6,512 nucleotides of DNA from Candidatus Competibacteraceae bacterium (GTDB taxonomy: Bacteria; Pseudomonadota; Gammaproteobacteria; Competibacterales; Competibacteraceae): assembly GCA_020445005.1 (NCBI GenBank), contig JAGRHM010000024.1, positions 1 through 6,512 of the forward strand. Direction: 5' to 3'. The position numbers and the translations under genes are program-made. Shown here piece after piece: positions 1 to 5,908 of this stretch. The notes below the pieces were generated by a model. It did no database searches. It saw nothing but the letters and a program-made list of their open reading frames with translations, and was not told where the DNA came from. Position 1 is the first letter of the stretch; each line of letters begins with the position of its first letter.

Positions 1-63
1 CCGCAGGTCGGACAAACAAGTGTCGTCGGTGTTTTTATCGACGCAGTAGAACTCGATAAATGA
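1..63 (+). CDS. possible C-terminal tail of a rightward gene (partial)
   Basis: Frame 1 is open from the window edge to a TGA at 61-63 and would encode 20 residues, PQVGQTSVVGVFIDAVELDK. The composition (alternating hydrophobic residues, acidic end) is protein-like, and the gene would converge on the leftward operon. The stretch is too short to identify a family. The other two plus frames are also open for 45 to 57 bases, so the reading is weak. The final codons overlap a small inverted repeat (34-41 with 53-60), which could equally mean this is non-coding DNA. Confidence 0.25.
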   Translation, partial: PQVGQTSVVGVFIDAVELDK

Positions 64-190
64 TCAAATACAAGAGTAAATCAGTGGTTCAAGTCCAGTG
101 CCTACCCAATCGTGCTCGAAAAAAATTAACGCAACAAAACCTTCTTGAAGACCATCGAATGACTCCTTGCTGGTTTTCGATAAAAACGCC
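28..190. repeat. 14-bp imperfect inverted repeat pair (28-41 / 177-190)
   Basis: GGTGTTTTTATCGA at 28-41 matches the reverse complement of 177-190 at 13 of 14 positions, leaving 135 bp between the arms. A third partial copy, TCGATAAA, lies at 53-60. The right arm coincides with the T-run and descending stem of the operon terminator. The pair could therefore be terminator-like sequence rather than the ends of a small mobile element. No target-site duplication flanks the arms. Confidence 0.4.
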
Positions 191-286
191 AATCCTGGCA
201 ATCCTGATTGACGTCTCCGTGACTGCATTATTAAGGATGGGTGAAAGATTCTTTACAATCATGAGGCGCGCAGTCGAATATGTCGC
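64..286. other. gene-free convergent gap with small repeats
   Basis: I see no credible gene here. The stretch is visibly richer in A and T than the coding DNA to its right. It holds the operon terminator (182-214), a tandem 9-bp near-repeat (CAATCCTGG at 190-198 and CAATCCTGA at 199-207), the right arm of a 14-bp inverted repeat (177-190, partner at 28-41), and an isolated tRNA T-arm-like string at 86-96. A long plus-strand open frame runs through it into the next gene, but it is antisense to a clear membrane protein and has no start signal. Confidence 0.5.
182..214 (-). terminator. Rho-independent terminator closing the leftward operon
   Basis: Read on the minus strand, ACGTCAATC (214-206) pairs with GATTGGCGT (194-186). 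This gives a 9-bp stem with one G-U wobble and an 11-nt loop (195-205). The U-run formed by 186-182 follows directly. The hairpin begins about 73 nt after the last stop codon of the operon. The stem is moderate rather than very GC-rich. I see no other hairpin plus T-run between the stop and this site. Confidence 0.7.
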
Positions 287-889
287 TTACGGTCCCGATT
301 GCGCCAGCCAACCCAACATTAGCAATCCGGTTGCGGCGATCCAGCTTCCAGCGACGCGCACGACAATCTGCGGCCAGCCGGCCGGCAGCGCCGTGACTTC
401 GGCCGATAGAATGACGGTCAGGAAAAAAATCACGCTGACCACGCCGGCCAGCGCCAGGCTGCCGACGCCTGAAGAGGCCATGGCCGCGCCATTGGCCAGA
501 CCGTGCAACGCGCCGGCTACGACAGCGAGCGCGGCGACGCCGACATCGCGCACTCTCGCGTTCAGCGCGACCAGCGCGCCGGCAAGGGCGAAAGACACTG
601 TGGTCAACAGGAACCATGTGGCTGTGGAAGGCCAGCGAGCGCCGATGATGCCGCCTATCAACCAGGCAACCGGCAGTGCAAACACAACGTAACGCGCTGC
701 TCCGGCCCCCTGCTGTCCGGAGAACAGGGCAAGCGCAATCACGACGAGCAAGTCCGCAGGCGTCACTGCGACATGGGCGATCCCGTCATAAAAAGCGCCG
801 AAGCCGGTTTCGACCAGGTGGGCGTGCGCCGGGGCCACAACAAACGTCCCCAGCACAGCGAGAGTGGAGAGCGTTTTCGTCGCCTTCAT
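287..889 (-). CDS. diverged HupE/UreJ-like membrane protein (third copy)
   Basis: This 200-aa polytopic inner-membrane protein is last in the leftward operon. Its ATG (889-887) overlaps the upstream TGA (888-886) as ATGA, so translation is probably coupled; AGGCGG just upstream is a modest ribosome site. A signal peptide (about residues 1-23, ending AHA) should leave His24 as the first mature residue. Five or six hydrophobic segments follow. Where classical HupE has HPxxGxDH, this protein has a YDGIAH string (34-39) followed by TPADLL. A second conserved-looking site is ALHGLANG around His119. The HupE/UreJ family imports Ni or Co, usually for hydrogenase or urease; neither enzyme is encoded nearby. 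Family membership is judged from overall pattern, and the altered motif makes the substrate uncertain. A longer in-frame extension to 1474 exists but runs through the upstream gene and is not a plausible start. Confidence 0.85.
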   Translation of the reverse strand: MKATKTLSTLAVLGTFVVAPAHAHLVETGFGAFYDGIAHVAVTPADLLVVIALALFSGQQGAGAARYVVFALPVAWLIGGIIGARWPSTATWFLLTTVSFALAGALVALNARVRDVGVAALAVVAGALHGLANGAAMASSGVGSLALAGVVSVIFFLTVILSAEVTALPAGWPQIVVRVAGSWIAATGLLMLGWLAQSGP

Positions 890-1494
890 GCGACCGCCTG
901 CCACAGGAAAAACAGCCCCGCGAGGGCCACGCCGCCGCCGGCGGCGCGAACGGCCTGACGCCCTGCGGCCCAGCGGTGCGCTTCGCCAAGCAGGATGCCG
1001 ACTGCGTGCAGTAACCCGGTGGCGACCACAAACCCAAAACTGTAGAGGAGAGCGTTCGCGCCTTCGGGCAACTCCCGACCGTGCGCATGGCCGTGGAAGA
1101 TCGCAAAGAACGCAACGACCCCGGCCGCCAGCCAGAATGAAGGACGTAATTCGGCGAGCACCATCGCGCCCAGCACGATCGCTGAAAGTGCGATGCCGAT
1201 CTCGACGTCGGGAATCGGGATGCCGAGCAATCCCATAAGGCCGCCAAACGCCATCATTACGGGGAAGGCGACTGGCAGCGCCCAGAGGGCAGGCGGCCCA
1301 AGCACCGCGCCCCAGAGACCGACCGCCACCATGGCGAGTACATGATCGAGTCCCGAAATCGGGTGCTCGAAACCGGAGAGGAAACCGGTCGCCTGGCCGG
1401 TTTCCTGGTGCGACCACGCGAGTGCGGGCGCAAGCGCGACAAGCGCCACACCTAGCCCTGCACATTGCTTCCATCGTTTCATACTCATTTTCAT
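886..1494 (-). CDS. HupE/UreJ family metal permease
   Basis: This 202-aa protein is a classical HupE/UreJ transporter, a family of Ni2+ (or Co2+) inner-membrane permeases. The start at ATG 1494 is chosen because it lies 1 nt after the upstream TAA and about 9 nt after GAGGGG. A longer reading from 1524 would sit inside the previous gene; MSM or MKR starts at 1488 and 1482 are possible. A signal peptide (about 1-28, ending AWS) leaves His29 as the mature N-terminus. The family signature HPISGLDH is at 44-51, and a His-rich stretch with H134, H136, H138 and E141 lies in a later membrane segment, with H163 and H173 beyond. About six hydrophobic segments are visible. It is fourth in the operon, overlapping the next gene by 4 bp. 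Substrate and direction of transport are family inference; no hydrogenase or urease gene is present in the window. Confidence 0.93.
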   Translation of the reverse strand: MKMSMKRWKQCAGLGVALVALAPALAWSHQETGQATGFLSGFEHPISGLDHVLAMVAVGLWGAVLGPPALWALPVAFPVMMAFGGLMGLLGIPIPDVEIGIALSAIVLGAMVLAELRPSFWLAAGVVAFFAIFHGHAHGRELPEGANALLYSFGFVVATGLLHAVGILLGEAHRWAAGRQAVRAAGGGVALAGLFFLWQAVA

Positions 1495-1495
1495 T

Positions 1496-2461
1496 TTACG
1501 TGACCCCTCGTAGTAAAATTGCAACCCGTTGAATCGTCCAATACGCGCCCAGTGTACCGACCAGATAGCCCGGAAGCCGCTCGACCAGTTTTGGCCAATG
1601 GAATTCGAGCAGACGGAACGAGCGTTCGAGCAGCAGAATGCCGATCACGAAGGCAAGTTGCCCGATCTCGACGCCGACGTTGAACAGCAGCAGCGCCAGC
1701 GGAATCTGGGCTTCGGACAAACCCAGCTGAGCAAGTCCGCTGGCGAAGCCGAAACCATGCAACAGCCCGAAGGCGAATGCGACGACCCACGGGTGACGGA
1801 TGGTAAAACTCGTTTCGCCGCGCCAGCGCCGCACAATCTCCGGACCGAGAAACAGGATCGAGAGTGCAATTGCAGCATTGAGCGGCGCTGCAGCGACTTT
1901 GGCGACTCCGAAGGTCGCTACGGCGAGCGTGATGCTGTGCGCCACCGTGAAGGCGGTCACCGTCTTCACCAGCATCCAGCGGTCGCGGACGATCAGAAGC
2001 AGGCCCAGGACGAACAGCAGATGATCGACGCCCAGCAGGATGTGTTCGATGCCCAGGTAGAGATAGGACCAGGCGCCGCTGGGATTTTCGTCGGCCGACG
2101 CATGGAGGCGCACCGATGGCTGGCTGCCCGTGAGAGCGTAGACCCGGGATTGGCCATCGAGCCAGATTACCTTGACCATGGCGGCGGAATAGGCCTTGCC
2201 GACGCCCTTAATCGTCAGTTTGCCGCTCAGCCCGGCGCTGCCGCAGCGCACCACTTCAGTCTCGGCGCGACAGTCCTCCGGCCATACCAGCTTCAGCACC
2301 TCGCTCGCTGGCCGGTTGCCACTGGCCGTCCAGCGCCACTGAAACTCGGTTGGCGAGATCTGGCGCAGCTCCATTTCCGCCATGCTCATCTCGTGGGCCG
2401 TCGCTCGGGCACCTGTTAGCATCAAAGCAGCCAGTAGCAGTATTCGTAACAGGCTGTTCAT
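1496..2461 (-). CDS. HupE/UreJ_2-type membrane protein with extracytoplasmic N-domain
   Basis: This 321-aa protein starts with a signal peptide (1-22, ending ATA), so His23 would be the mature N-terminus. Residues 23 to about 128 form a soluble, probably periplasmic beta-rich domain with two cysteines (C64, C73). From about 131 to 318 come some seven membrane segments carrying GIEHILLGVDH (137-147), FTVAHSITL with H175, GLLHGFGFA with H235, and FNVGVEIGQ with N261 and E265. These polar residues inside membrane helices are the hallmark of the second HupE/UreJ branch and are likely metal ligands. Its ATG overlaps the stop of the isomerase gene as ATGA, and there is no strong Shine-Dalgarno (only GAAG further up), so translational coupling is expected. 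The family is uncharacterised in detail; metal transport is inferred from similarity to HupE. Confidence 0.92.
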   Translation of the reverse strand: MNSLLRILLLAALMLTGARATAHEMSMAEMELRQISPTEFQWRWTASGNRPASEVLKLVWPEDCRAETEVVRCGSAGLSGKLTIKGVGKAYSAAMVKVIWLDGQSRVYALTGSQPSVRLHASADENPSGAWSYLYLGIEHILLGVDHLLFVLGLLLIVRDRWMLVKTVTAFTVAHSITLAVATFGVAKVAAAPLNAAIALSILFLGPEIVRRWRGETSFTIRHPWVVAFAFGLLHGFGFASGLAQLGLSEAQIPLALLLFNVGVEIGQLAFVIGILLLERSFRLLEFHWPKLVERLPGYLVGTLGAYWTIQRVAILLRGVT

Positions 2462-3324
2462 GGGGCGGCGGCTTCGACTTCTACGGTGTATTTTTTGGCC
2501 AGATCACGCACGGCGGCGCTGCGCAGTTCCGCTGCGGTGGCGTCTTTCCAGTCCTGCAACGCCACGCCACGCATAACCTCATAATCGGCCGGCTTGGGCG
2601 GCATGATCGATTCAAGGCGTATCGCCCGCCACCCTTCGCGCGTTGGCAGGGCTTGCCATACGCCGGTAGGCGACTGGCGCAGGGCTTCGGCGAATTCCTC
2701 CCCATAACTCTGGACGATGTTGGCTTGCGGTCGTCCCTTGAAGACGCGTAGGCCGGCTTTGGCGTCACCGGGCGCGCCAGTGTTTAAGGTTGCCACAAAG
2801 GCGCGCACGGCGGTCTCGGAATTGTCGCCGGACAGAACGGCTTCCTGGAAATCGTAGCGGGCCGGTTCATCGTACTTGACGCGGTGTTGCTCAAACCAGT
2901 CGCGCAAGACCCTGTCATCGTAAGGCGGCAGCTTGATGTTGGCATCGACGATGCTGAGCGCCTTGAAGATCACCCGCTCGCGGATCGCCGAGTCGCCCTT
3001 ATCGACCCCCAGCGCGAGACCTTCACGATAGAGTACTTCGTTGTCGAGCCAGACCTTGCGCAATGCGTAAAGCTCGTCTTCATTGGGTTCCCGGCCGCGC
3101 GCTTCCTTGAACACCTGTCGGGCCTGGTTGTCCACTGCCGCATCCACATAAATGGTGTGCAGGTCATTGGCTCGGGCGTTGAGGAAATGATCGACAGCAA
3201 ACAGCAAGCCGCCTAGCAGCAGGAAATGCACTAGGGGTTCGCGCAACCAGTTCGGCAGGGTCAGCGAACGAGAGGGGGACTTGGCTTCATGAGGAAGGGG
3301 GGTTGGGAGCACAGTCGTAGACAT
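2458..3324 (-). CDS. membrane-anchored PpiC/SurA-like peptidylprolyl isomerase
   Basis: This 288-aa protein has a short cytoplasmic tail (1-30, Pro/Ser-rich), one membrane anchor (about 31-48, LVHFLLLGGLLFAV) and a large periplasmic part. Residues 55-150 are helical and resemble a SurA/PpiD chaperone region. Residues 151-240 resemble a degenerate parvulin domain, from the EPARYDF string to LPTREGWRAIRLE, where the last strand of parvulins would lie. The usual parvulin active-site histidine motif is not evident, so it may act more as a chaperone than as an isomerase. The start is ATG 3324; a GTG directly before it at 3327 is possible, but the weak GAG site is better spaced for ATG. It follows the DUF3604 gene after a 92-nt gap with a hairpin and overlaps the next gene by 4 bp. 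The natural client, by context, is the exported protein encoded upstream. Confidence 0.85.
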   Translation of the reverse strand: MSTTVLPTPLPHEAKSPSRSLTLPNWLREPLVHFLLLGGLLFAVDHFLNARANDLHTIYVDAAVDNQARQVFKEARGREPNEDELYALRKVWLDNEVLYREGLALGVDKGDSAIRERVIFKALSIVDANIKLPPYDDRVLRDWFEQHRVKYDEPARYDFQEAVLSGDNSETAVRAFVATLNTGAPGDAKAGLRVFKGRPQANIVQSYGEEFAEALRQSPTGVWQALPTREGWRAIRLESIMPPKPADYEVMRGVALQDWKDATAAELRSAAVRDLAKKYTVEVEAAAP

Positions 3325-3345
3325 CACCTATCTCAGAATCATCAA

Positions 3346-3363
3346 ACAACAGGAACAACAGGA
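3346..3363. repeat. tandem 9-bp direct repeat (ACAACAGGA x2)
   Basis: ACAACAGGA occurs twice head to tail at 3346-3354 and 3355-3363. It lies in the leader of the isomerase gene, between the hairpin and the weak ribosome site. On the transcript it reads as two UCCUGUUGU units, a pyrimidine-rich and probably unstructured stretch. Chance duplication is a sufficient explanation. Confidence 0.5.
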
Positions 3364-3392
3364 AAGCGCCGCACGATGCCGTGCGGCGCTTT
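3363..3392 (-). terminator. perfect 12-bp hairpin: attenuator or mRNA-stabilising stem
   Basis: AAAGCGCCGCAC (3363-3374) is perfectly complementary to GTGCGGCGCTTT (3381-3392), with a 6-nt loop. The stem lies 24 nt after the stop of the DUF3604 gene and 38 nt before the isomerase start. On the minus strand it is followed by only a broken U-run (CUUUCCUGUUGUU), so termination is likely partial. The expected effect is much more transcript of the first gene than of the downstream ones, or protection of its 3' end. On the plus strand no T-run follows beyond the stem. Confidence 0.75.
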
Positions 3393-3416
3393 GGATGCGA
3401 TTTTCCGCAGGAGGGT

Positions 3417-5675
3417 TTACTTGACGCCCGCAACCATGGTCGAGCCTGCAACTTCAATGTAAATCGGGTTGCTGTAGAACCACAGATCGGCCCAGGCGGC
3501 TACGTCGTAAGCGACCATCTTTTGGCCGTTGACGTCAGGCAGGTGATCCGGGCAGCCGTCGAACTGACTATCCTCGCTGTGAGAAGTTGTACAAGGGATT
3601 CGCAGGAAGTAGTCGCTTGAATACTCAGTCGACGACGAGTTCTTAAAGGCAACAGCCGCTGCATTGGTCCAAAGGTCAGCAAGAGGGTTGCCATTGGCAT
3701 CGGTCTCGTAAGGCACGCCGGCTGGCAGGTTGGTACCGCGCAAACGGACATACTGGGAGGCCTGCACCGCCGGAATGCGGAAGACCATGGTTTTGAACTC
3801 AGGATCGCGTTTGACCGTTGACCAAGTGGCCTCGTTGAACGTCATGTACAGCGCAGCCGTGGTGTTCTTAGCCGCTGGCGGGACGCTTGCCAGTGAAGGT
3901 TGTACCTGTGGATTGGCAGTGAAGTCGAGCCAGTTGTCGGGCCATGCGCCAGCGTAGTCCACGTCACCCGGTTGCTTGGGAAGGCTGCTTACCATGCCCT
4001 GGATGACATCGACGTGGTCGAGTACTGGTTTGTTCAAGGGTTGCTCGATGCCGACCTGTAGCAGCGACGGGTTGTTGAAAGAATAGGGTGAATAGTTGGT
4101 ACCGGCGGGGTCGCGCACCACAATGGCTACGACGACGTCCTTACCCTTCGGCGCTATCAGTTTCTCGCCCATGGTAGCGCAGCCTTCGAAGTCGATGTCG
4201 GTGTTGTCCATCGCTGCATTCAAGGCCAGAGCTTCAACAGCCGATTCGCTGCGACCGTGTGGCGCCGGGTTGCCGATACAAGCGACGAAGGCCAGGCGGT
4301 CGATGATCTGGCCACTGCTGGTAAAGCTGTTGCCGCTGCGCAGGCCGTCGACGATCTCCTGCGGAGTCAGCTTGCCATTTTTGCCATTCTTGCCGTCATG
4401 TCGAACCATCACGAAGTCGCGCTGGTACTCGCCAGGGTAGAAGTCCTGACTGGTGCGGCGGTCGTCGGGACCGAATTGGCCGCGATTATGCCAGTCGGAG
4501 CTGGCGAAAAACCACCAGTTGCGGCCTTCGCCCAGCAGAGCGTCCCACACACCGCCGATGATTGCGCCATAAACTCCAGTACCACCCCAAGTCGTGCCGC
4601 CCACGGAGTCATACCGTACGCCACTAATATTATTTCGGCGGATTGTGTATTCCCCGCGTTGATCGGAAGCGCCATGACCCGGCTGAGTCTCGAAGCCGAA
4701 TGCGACCTTCGGTGCGGTGTTGTTGAAGTTGCGCAAGTGCTCGATGTTGAAGCCGTTGTTGCCGTCGGGATTGAACGGTCCGGCGCGCTCCAGGTGAGCG
4801 GGTACGTAATAGCTGGCGTCCGGGTGGTATTTGTTCATCCACTTCAGACCTTCCAGGGTCTTGGTGTGGCCGCGCTCGCCGGTACCCGTGCCGCCGGCCG
4901 GAATCAGCTTCATAGCAGCTATGTTCCAGTCCGAGCTGGCGCTGTTCGGGCTGCCGGGCACCGAGCAGTCCCAGTTGTTGTCGGTGCCGCGGCTGGTGTC
5001 GGAGTTCCCGCGGTCGAAGCAGTACTGCCACTGGGCCAGCCCATTGGCATTGCCGATCGCTGTGTAACCCGCCGATGTCGGTAGCGTTTGGTTGTCGATA
5101 GCAGCAGGCATCTGGCCGGTGATCACCGACATGGAGGTGTGCTCGTGACCGGCGACTACTGACTCGACGCCCATGAACAGCGGCTTGTTCTGATCAGCGT
5201 TGAGGTACTCCATGAGTGGGTATTGGTACTGCTGGATCGATTGCCAGCGCCACATGTTTTGATTGGGGGCTGTGCCGGAAACGTCACCCTGGGGCTGGAT
5301 AGGACCACCCACTTCGGCGGGCGTTTGCTGCCATCTCGTCTGCGGGCCGTAACCCTCGACGTATGGATAGGCGGGGGTGCTCAGGGTAGCGTCTTCCACC
5401 AAGGTGCAGTTGCGGTTACCGTTACCACCGTGGCCAGCCTGCACGAACCAGTCCAGGCCGAAGGTACCGTCACTCTTGTCGGTGGACTTACTGACCAGCT
5501 TCTGCATGGAGATCGAGCCATCCGAGCAGGTCGTGTGATTGTGGAAGTCCCCAGTAACGTAGGTTCCAGAGGCTTTCGTGGCTCCAGCGATATCTGGCGC
5601 GGCGGCTAAGGTAGCGACACCAAACGCCGCGGTAATGGCCAGAACGATCTGGCTTTTGCTAAATTCGTGGCTCAT
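3417..5675 (-). CDS. exported DUF3604 / PHP-type metallo-hydrolase-like protein
   Basis: This 752-aa protein is first in the operon. The ATG at 5675 has an excellent AGAGGAG site 8 nt upstream. A signal peptide spans about 1-32 (hydrophobic 10-26, cleavage near AGA/T). PHP-superfamily metal motifs are visible. Motif I is GDFHNHTTCSDG (42-53: D43, H45, H47, D52); motif II is GLDWFVQAGHG (73-83: D75, H82). Motif III-like is GVESVVAGHEH (169-179: E171, H177, H179). Later sites are H294, H334 and SSDWH (392-396: D394, H396). RSGNSFTSSG (446-455) recalls the family's usual C-terminal motif. PHP proteins are mostly phosphoesterases using two or three divalent metals; DUF3604 itself has no established reaction that I know of. 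Eight cysteines (50, 90, 219, 237, 466, 499, 695, 708) fall in close pairs, suggesting four disulfides in an extracytoplasmic protein. A PhoB-type promoter upstream suggests phosphate-starvation control, which fits phosphoester hydrolysis (inference). Confidence 0.93.
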   Translation of the reverse strand: MSHEFSKSQIVLAITAAFGVATLAAAPDIAGATKASGTYVTGDFHNHTTCSDGSISMQKLVSKSTDKSDGTFGLDWFVQAGHGGNGNRNCTLVEDATLSTPAYPYVEGYGPQTRWQQTPAEVGGPIQPQGDVSGTAPNQNMWRWQSIQQYQYPLMEYLNADQNKPLFMGVESVVAGHEHTSMSVITGQMPAAIDNQTLPTSAGYTAIGNANGLAQWQYCFDRGNSDTSRGTDNNWDCSVPGSPNSASSDWNIAAMKLIPAGGTGTGERGHTKTLEGLKWMNKYHPDASYYVPAHLERAGPFNPDGNNGFNIEHLRNFNNTAPKVAFGFETQPGHGASDQRGEYTIRRNNISGVRYDSVGGTTWGGTGVYGAIIGGVWDALLGEGRNWWFFASSDWHNRGQFGPDDRRTSQDFYPGEYQRDFVMVRHDGKNGKNGKLTPQEIVDGLRSGNSFTSSGQIIDRLAFVACIGNPAPHGRSESAVEALALNAAMDNTDIDFEGCATMGEKLIAPKGKDVVVAIVVRDPAGTNYSPYSFNNPSLLQVGIEQPLNKPVLDHVDVIQGMVSSLPKQPGDVDYAGAWPDNWLDFTANPQVQPSLASVPPAAKNTTAALYMTFNEATWSTVKRDPEFKTMVFRIPAVQASQYVRLRGTNLPAGVPYETDANGNPLADLWTNAAAVAFKNSSSTEYSSDYFLRIPCTTSHSEDSQFDGCPDHLPDVNGQKMVAYDVAAWADLWFYSNPIYIEVAGSTMVAGVK

Positions 5676-5683
5676 CCAGGAAA

Positions 5684-5690
5684 CTCCTCT
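5684..5690 (-). promoter_or_regulatory. strong ribosome binding site for the DUF3604 gene
   Basis: On the minus strand AGAGGAG lies 8 nt before the ATG at 5675, the strongest Shine-Dalgarno site in the window. It fixes the start of the first gene and fits with that gene being the most highly translated one. Confidence 0.85.
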
Positions 5691-5720
5691 GACCGGACCG
5701 ATGGGTGATGATCAATGCCT

Positions 5721-5733
5721 TAGCAAGTTGCTA
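5721..5733. promoter_or_regulatory. 13-bp palindrome in the DUF3604 leader
   Basis: TAGCAAGTTGCTA is a perfect 6-bp inverted repeat around a central G, just downstream of the predicted start of transcription. The spacing is too tight for the full stem to form a hairpin, so an operator half-site pair or chance are the options. I recognise no regulator for it. Confidence 0.3.
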
Positions 5734-5750
5734 GGTTTTACCGGGCCGGC

Positions 5751-5784
5751 ATCGTAGTGACCGAACGTGACACTTTTATGACTG
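5751..5784 (-). promoter_or_regulatory. PhoB-type promoter: Pho box plus -10, for the DUF3604 operon
   Basis: On the minus strand CAGTCATAAAAGTGTCAC (5784-5767) matches the E. coli Pho box consensus CTGTCATAWAWCTGTCAY at 16 of 18 positions, including both GTCA cores 11 bp apart. Exactly 10 bp later is TACGAT (5756-5751), a 4/6 match to TATAAT. A 10 to 11 bp gap between Pho box and -10, with the box taking the place of a -35, is the known architecture of PhoB-activated promoters. A further CGGTCAC half-site (5763-5757) lies in the gap. Transcription would start near 5744, giving a leader of about 69 nt. Recognised by eye; no binding data. Confidence 0.72.
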
Positions 5785-5807
5785 AATTTTTATGTTTTTA
5801 ATATTCT

Positions 5808-5842
5808 AAAATAGTCACATAATGATATTAACTGACTATTTT
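5808..5842. promoter_or_regulatory. 10-bp inverted repeat, operator-like
   Basis: AAAATAGTCA (5808-5817) and TGACTATTTT (5833-5842) are perfect inverted copies separated by 15 bp. They sit in the most AT-rich part of the divergent region, between the two Pho boxes. Each arm holds a GTCA core like a Pho half-site, but the arms face each other instead of being direct repeats. A weak sigma70-like pair on the minus strand, -35 TTAATA (5831-5826) and -10 TAGAAT (5808-5803) with 17 bp between, overlaps it, so a repressor here could control a second promoter. Confidence 0.45.
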
Positions 5843-5908
5843 TAATACAAATATCTAAAGACCAACAATAATCTTAATTCCCTCGGTACCTCGGAATCGA
5901 GAATGTGC

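Noticed and set aside
82..108. tRNA 3'-end-like string (GGTTCAAGTCC at 86-96)
   Set aside because: It looks like a T-arm, but the stem has a mismatch, there is no proper CCA end, and no matching acceptor, D-arm or anticodon stem exists in the preceding 80 bases. At most a degraded fragment.
60..692. Plus-strand open frame of 210 codons
   Set aside because: It lies mostly antisense to the third HupE-like gene, has no ribosome site, and its low-complexity Ala/Thr/Pro/Arg composition is typical of a GC-rich shadow frame.
287..1474. 395-codon reading of the third HupE-like gene with an N-terminal extension
   Set aside because: The extra part is an Arg-rich out-of-frame reading of the HupE gene. 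The start at 889 has an ATGA overlap and a clean signal peptide.
1529..2419. Plus-strand open frame of 296 codons
   Set aside because: It is antisense to the 321-aa membrane protein, with Gln/Arg/Asp-rich composition and no recognisable domain.
287..2461. Hydrogenase or urease accessory locus
   Set aside because: HupE/UreJ names suggest it, but no hydrogenase or urease structural or maturation gene is present, and the partners are DUF3604 and an isomerase.
4257..5084. Plus-strand open frame of 275 codons
   Set aside because: It is antisense to the DUF3604 gene, whose PHP motifs are unmistakable. The Val/Ala-rich product has no features.
5803..5831. Sigma70-like promoter on the minus strand (TTAATA, 17 bp, TAGAAT)
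   Set aside because: AT-rich DNA yields such matches easily, and the PhoB-type promoter nearer the gene is much better supported. Kept only as a possible second promoter.
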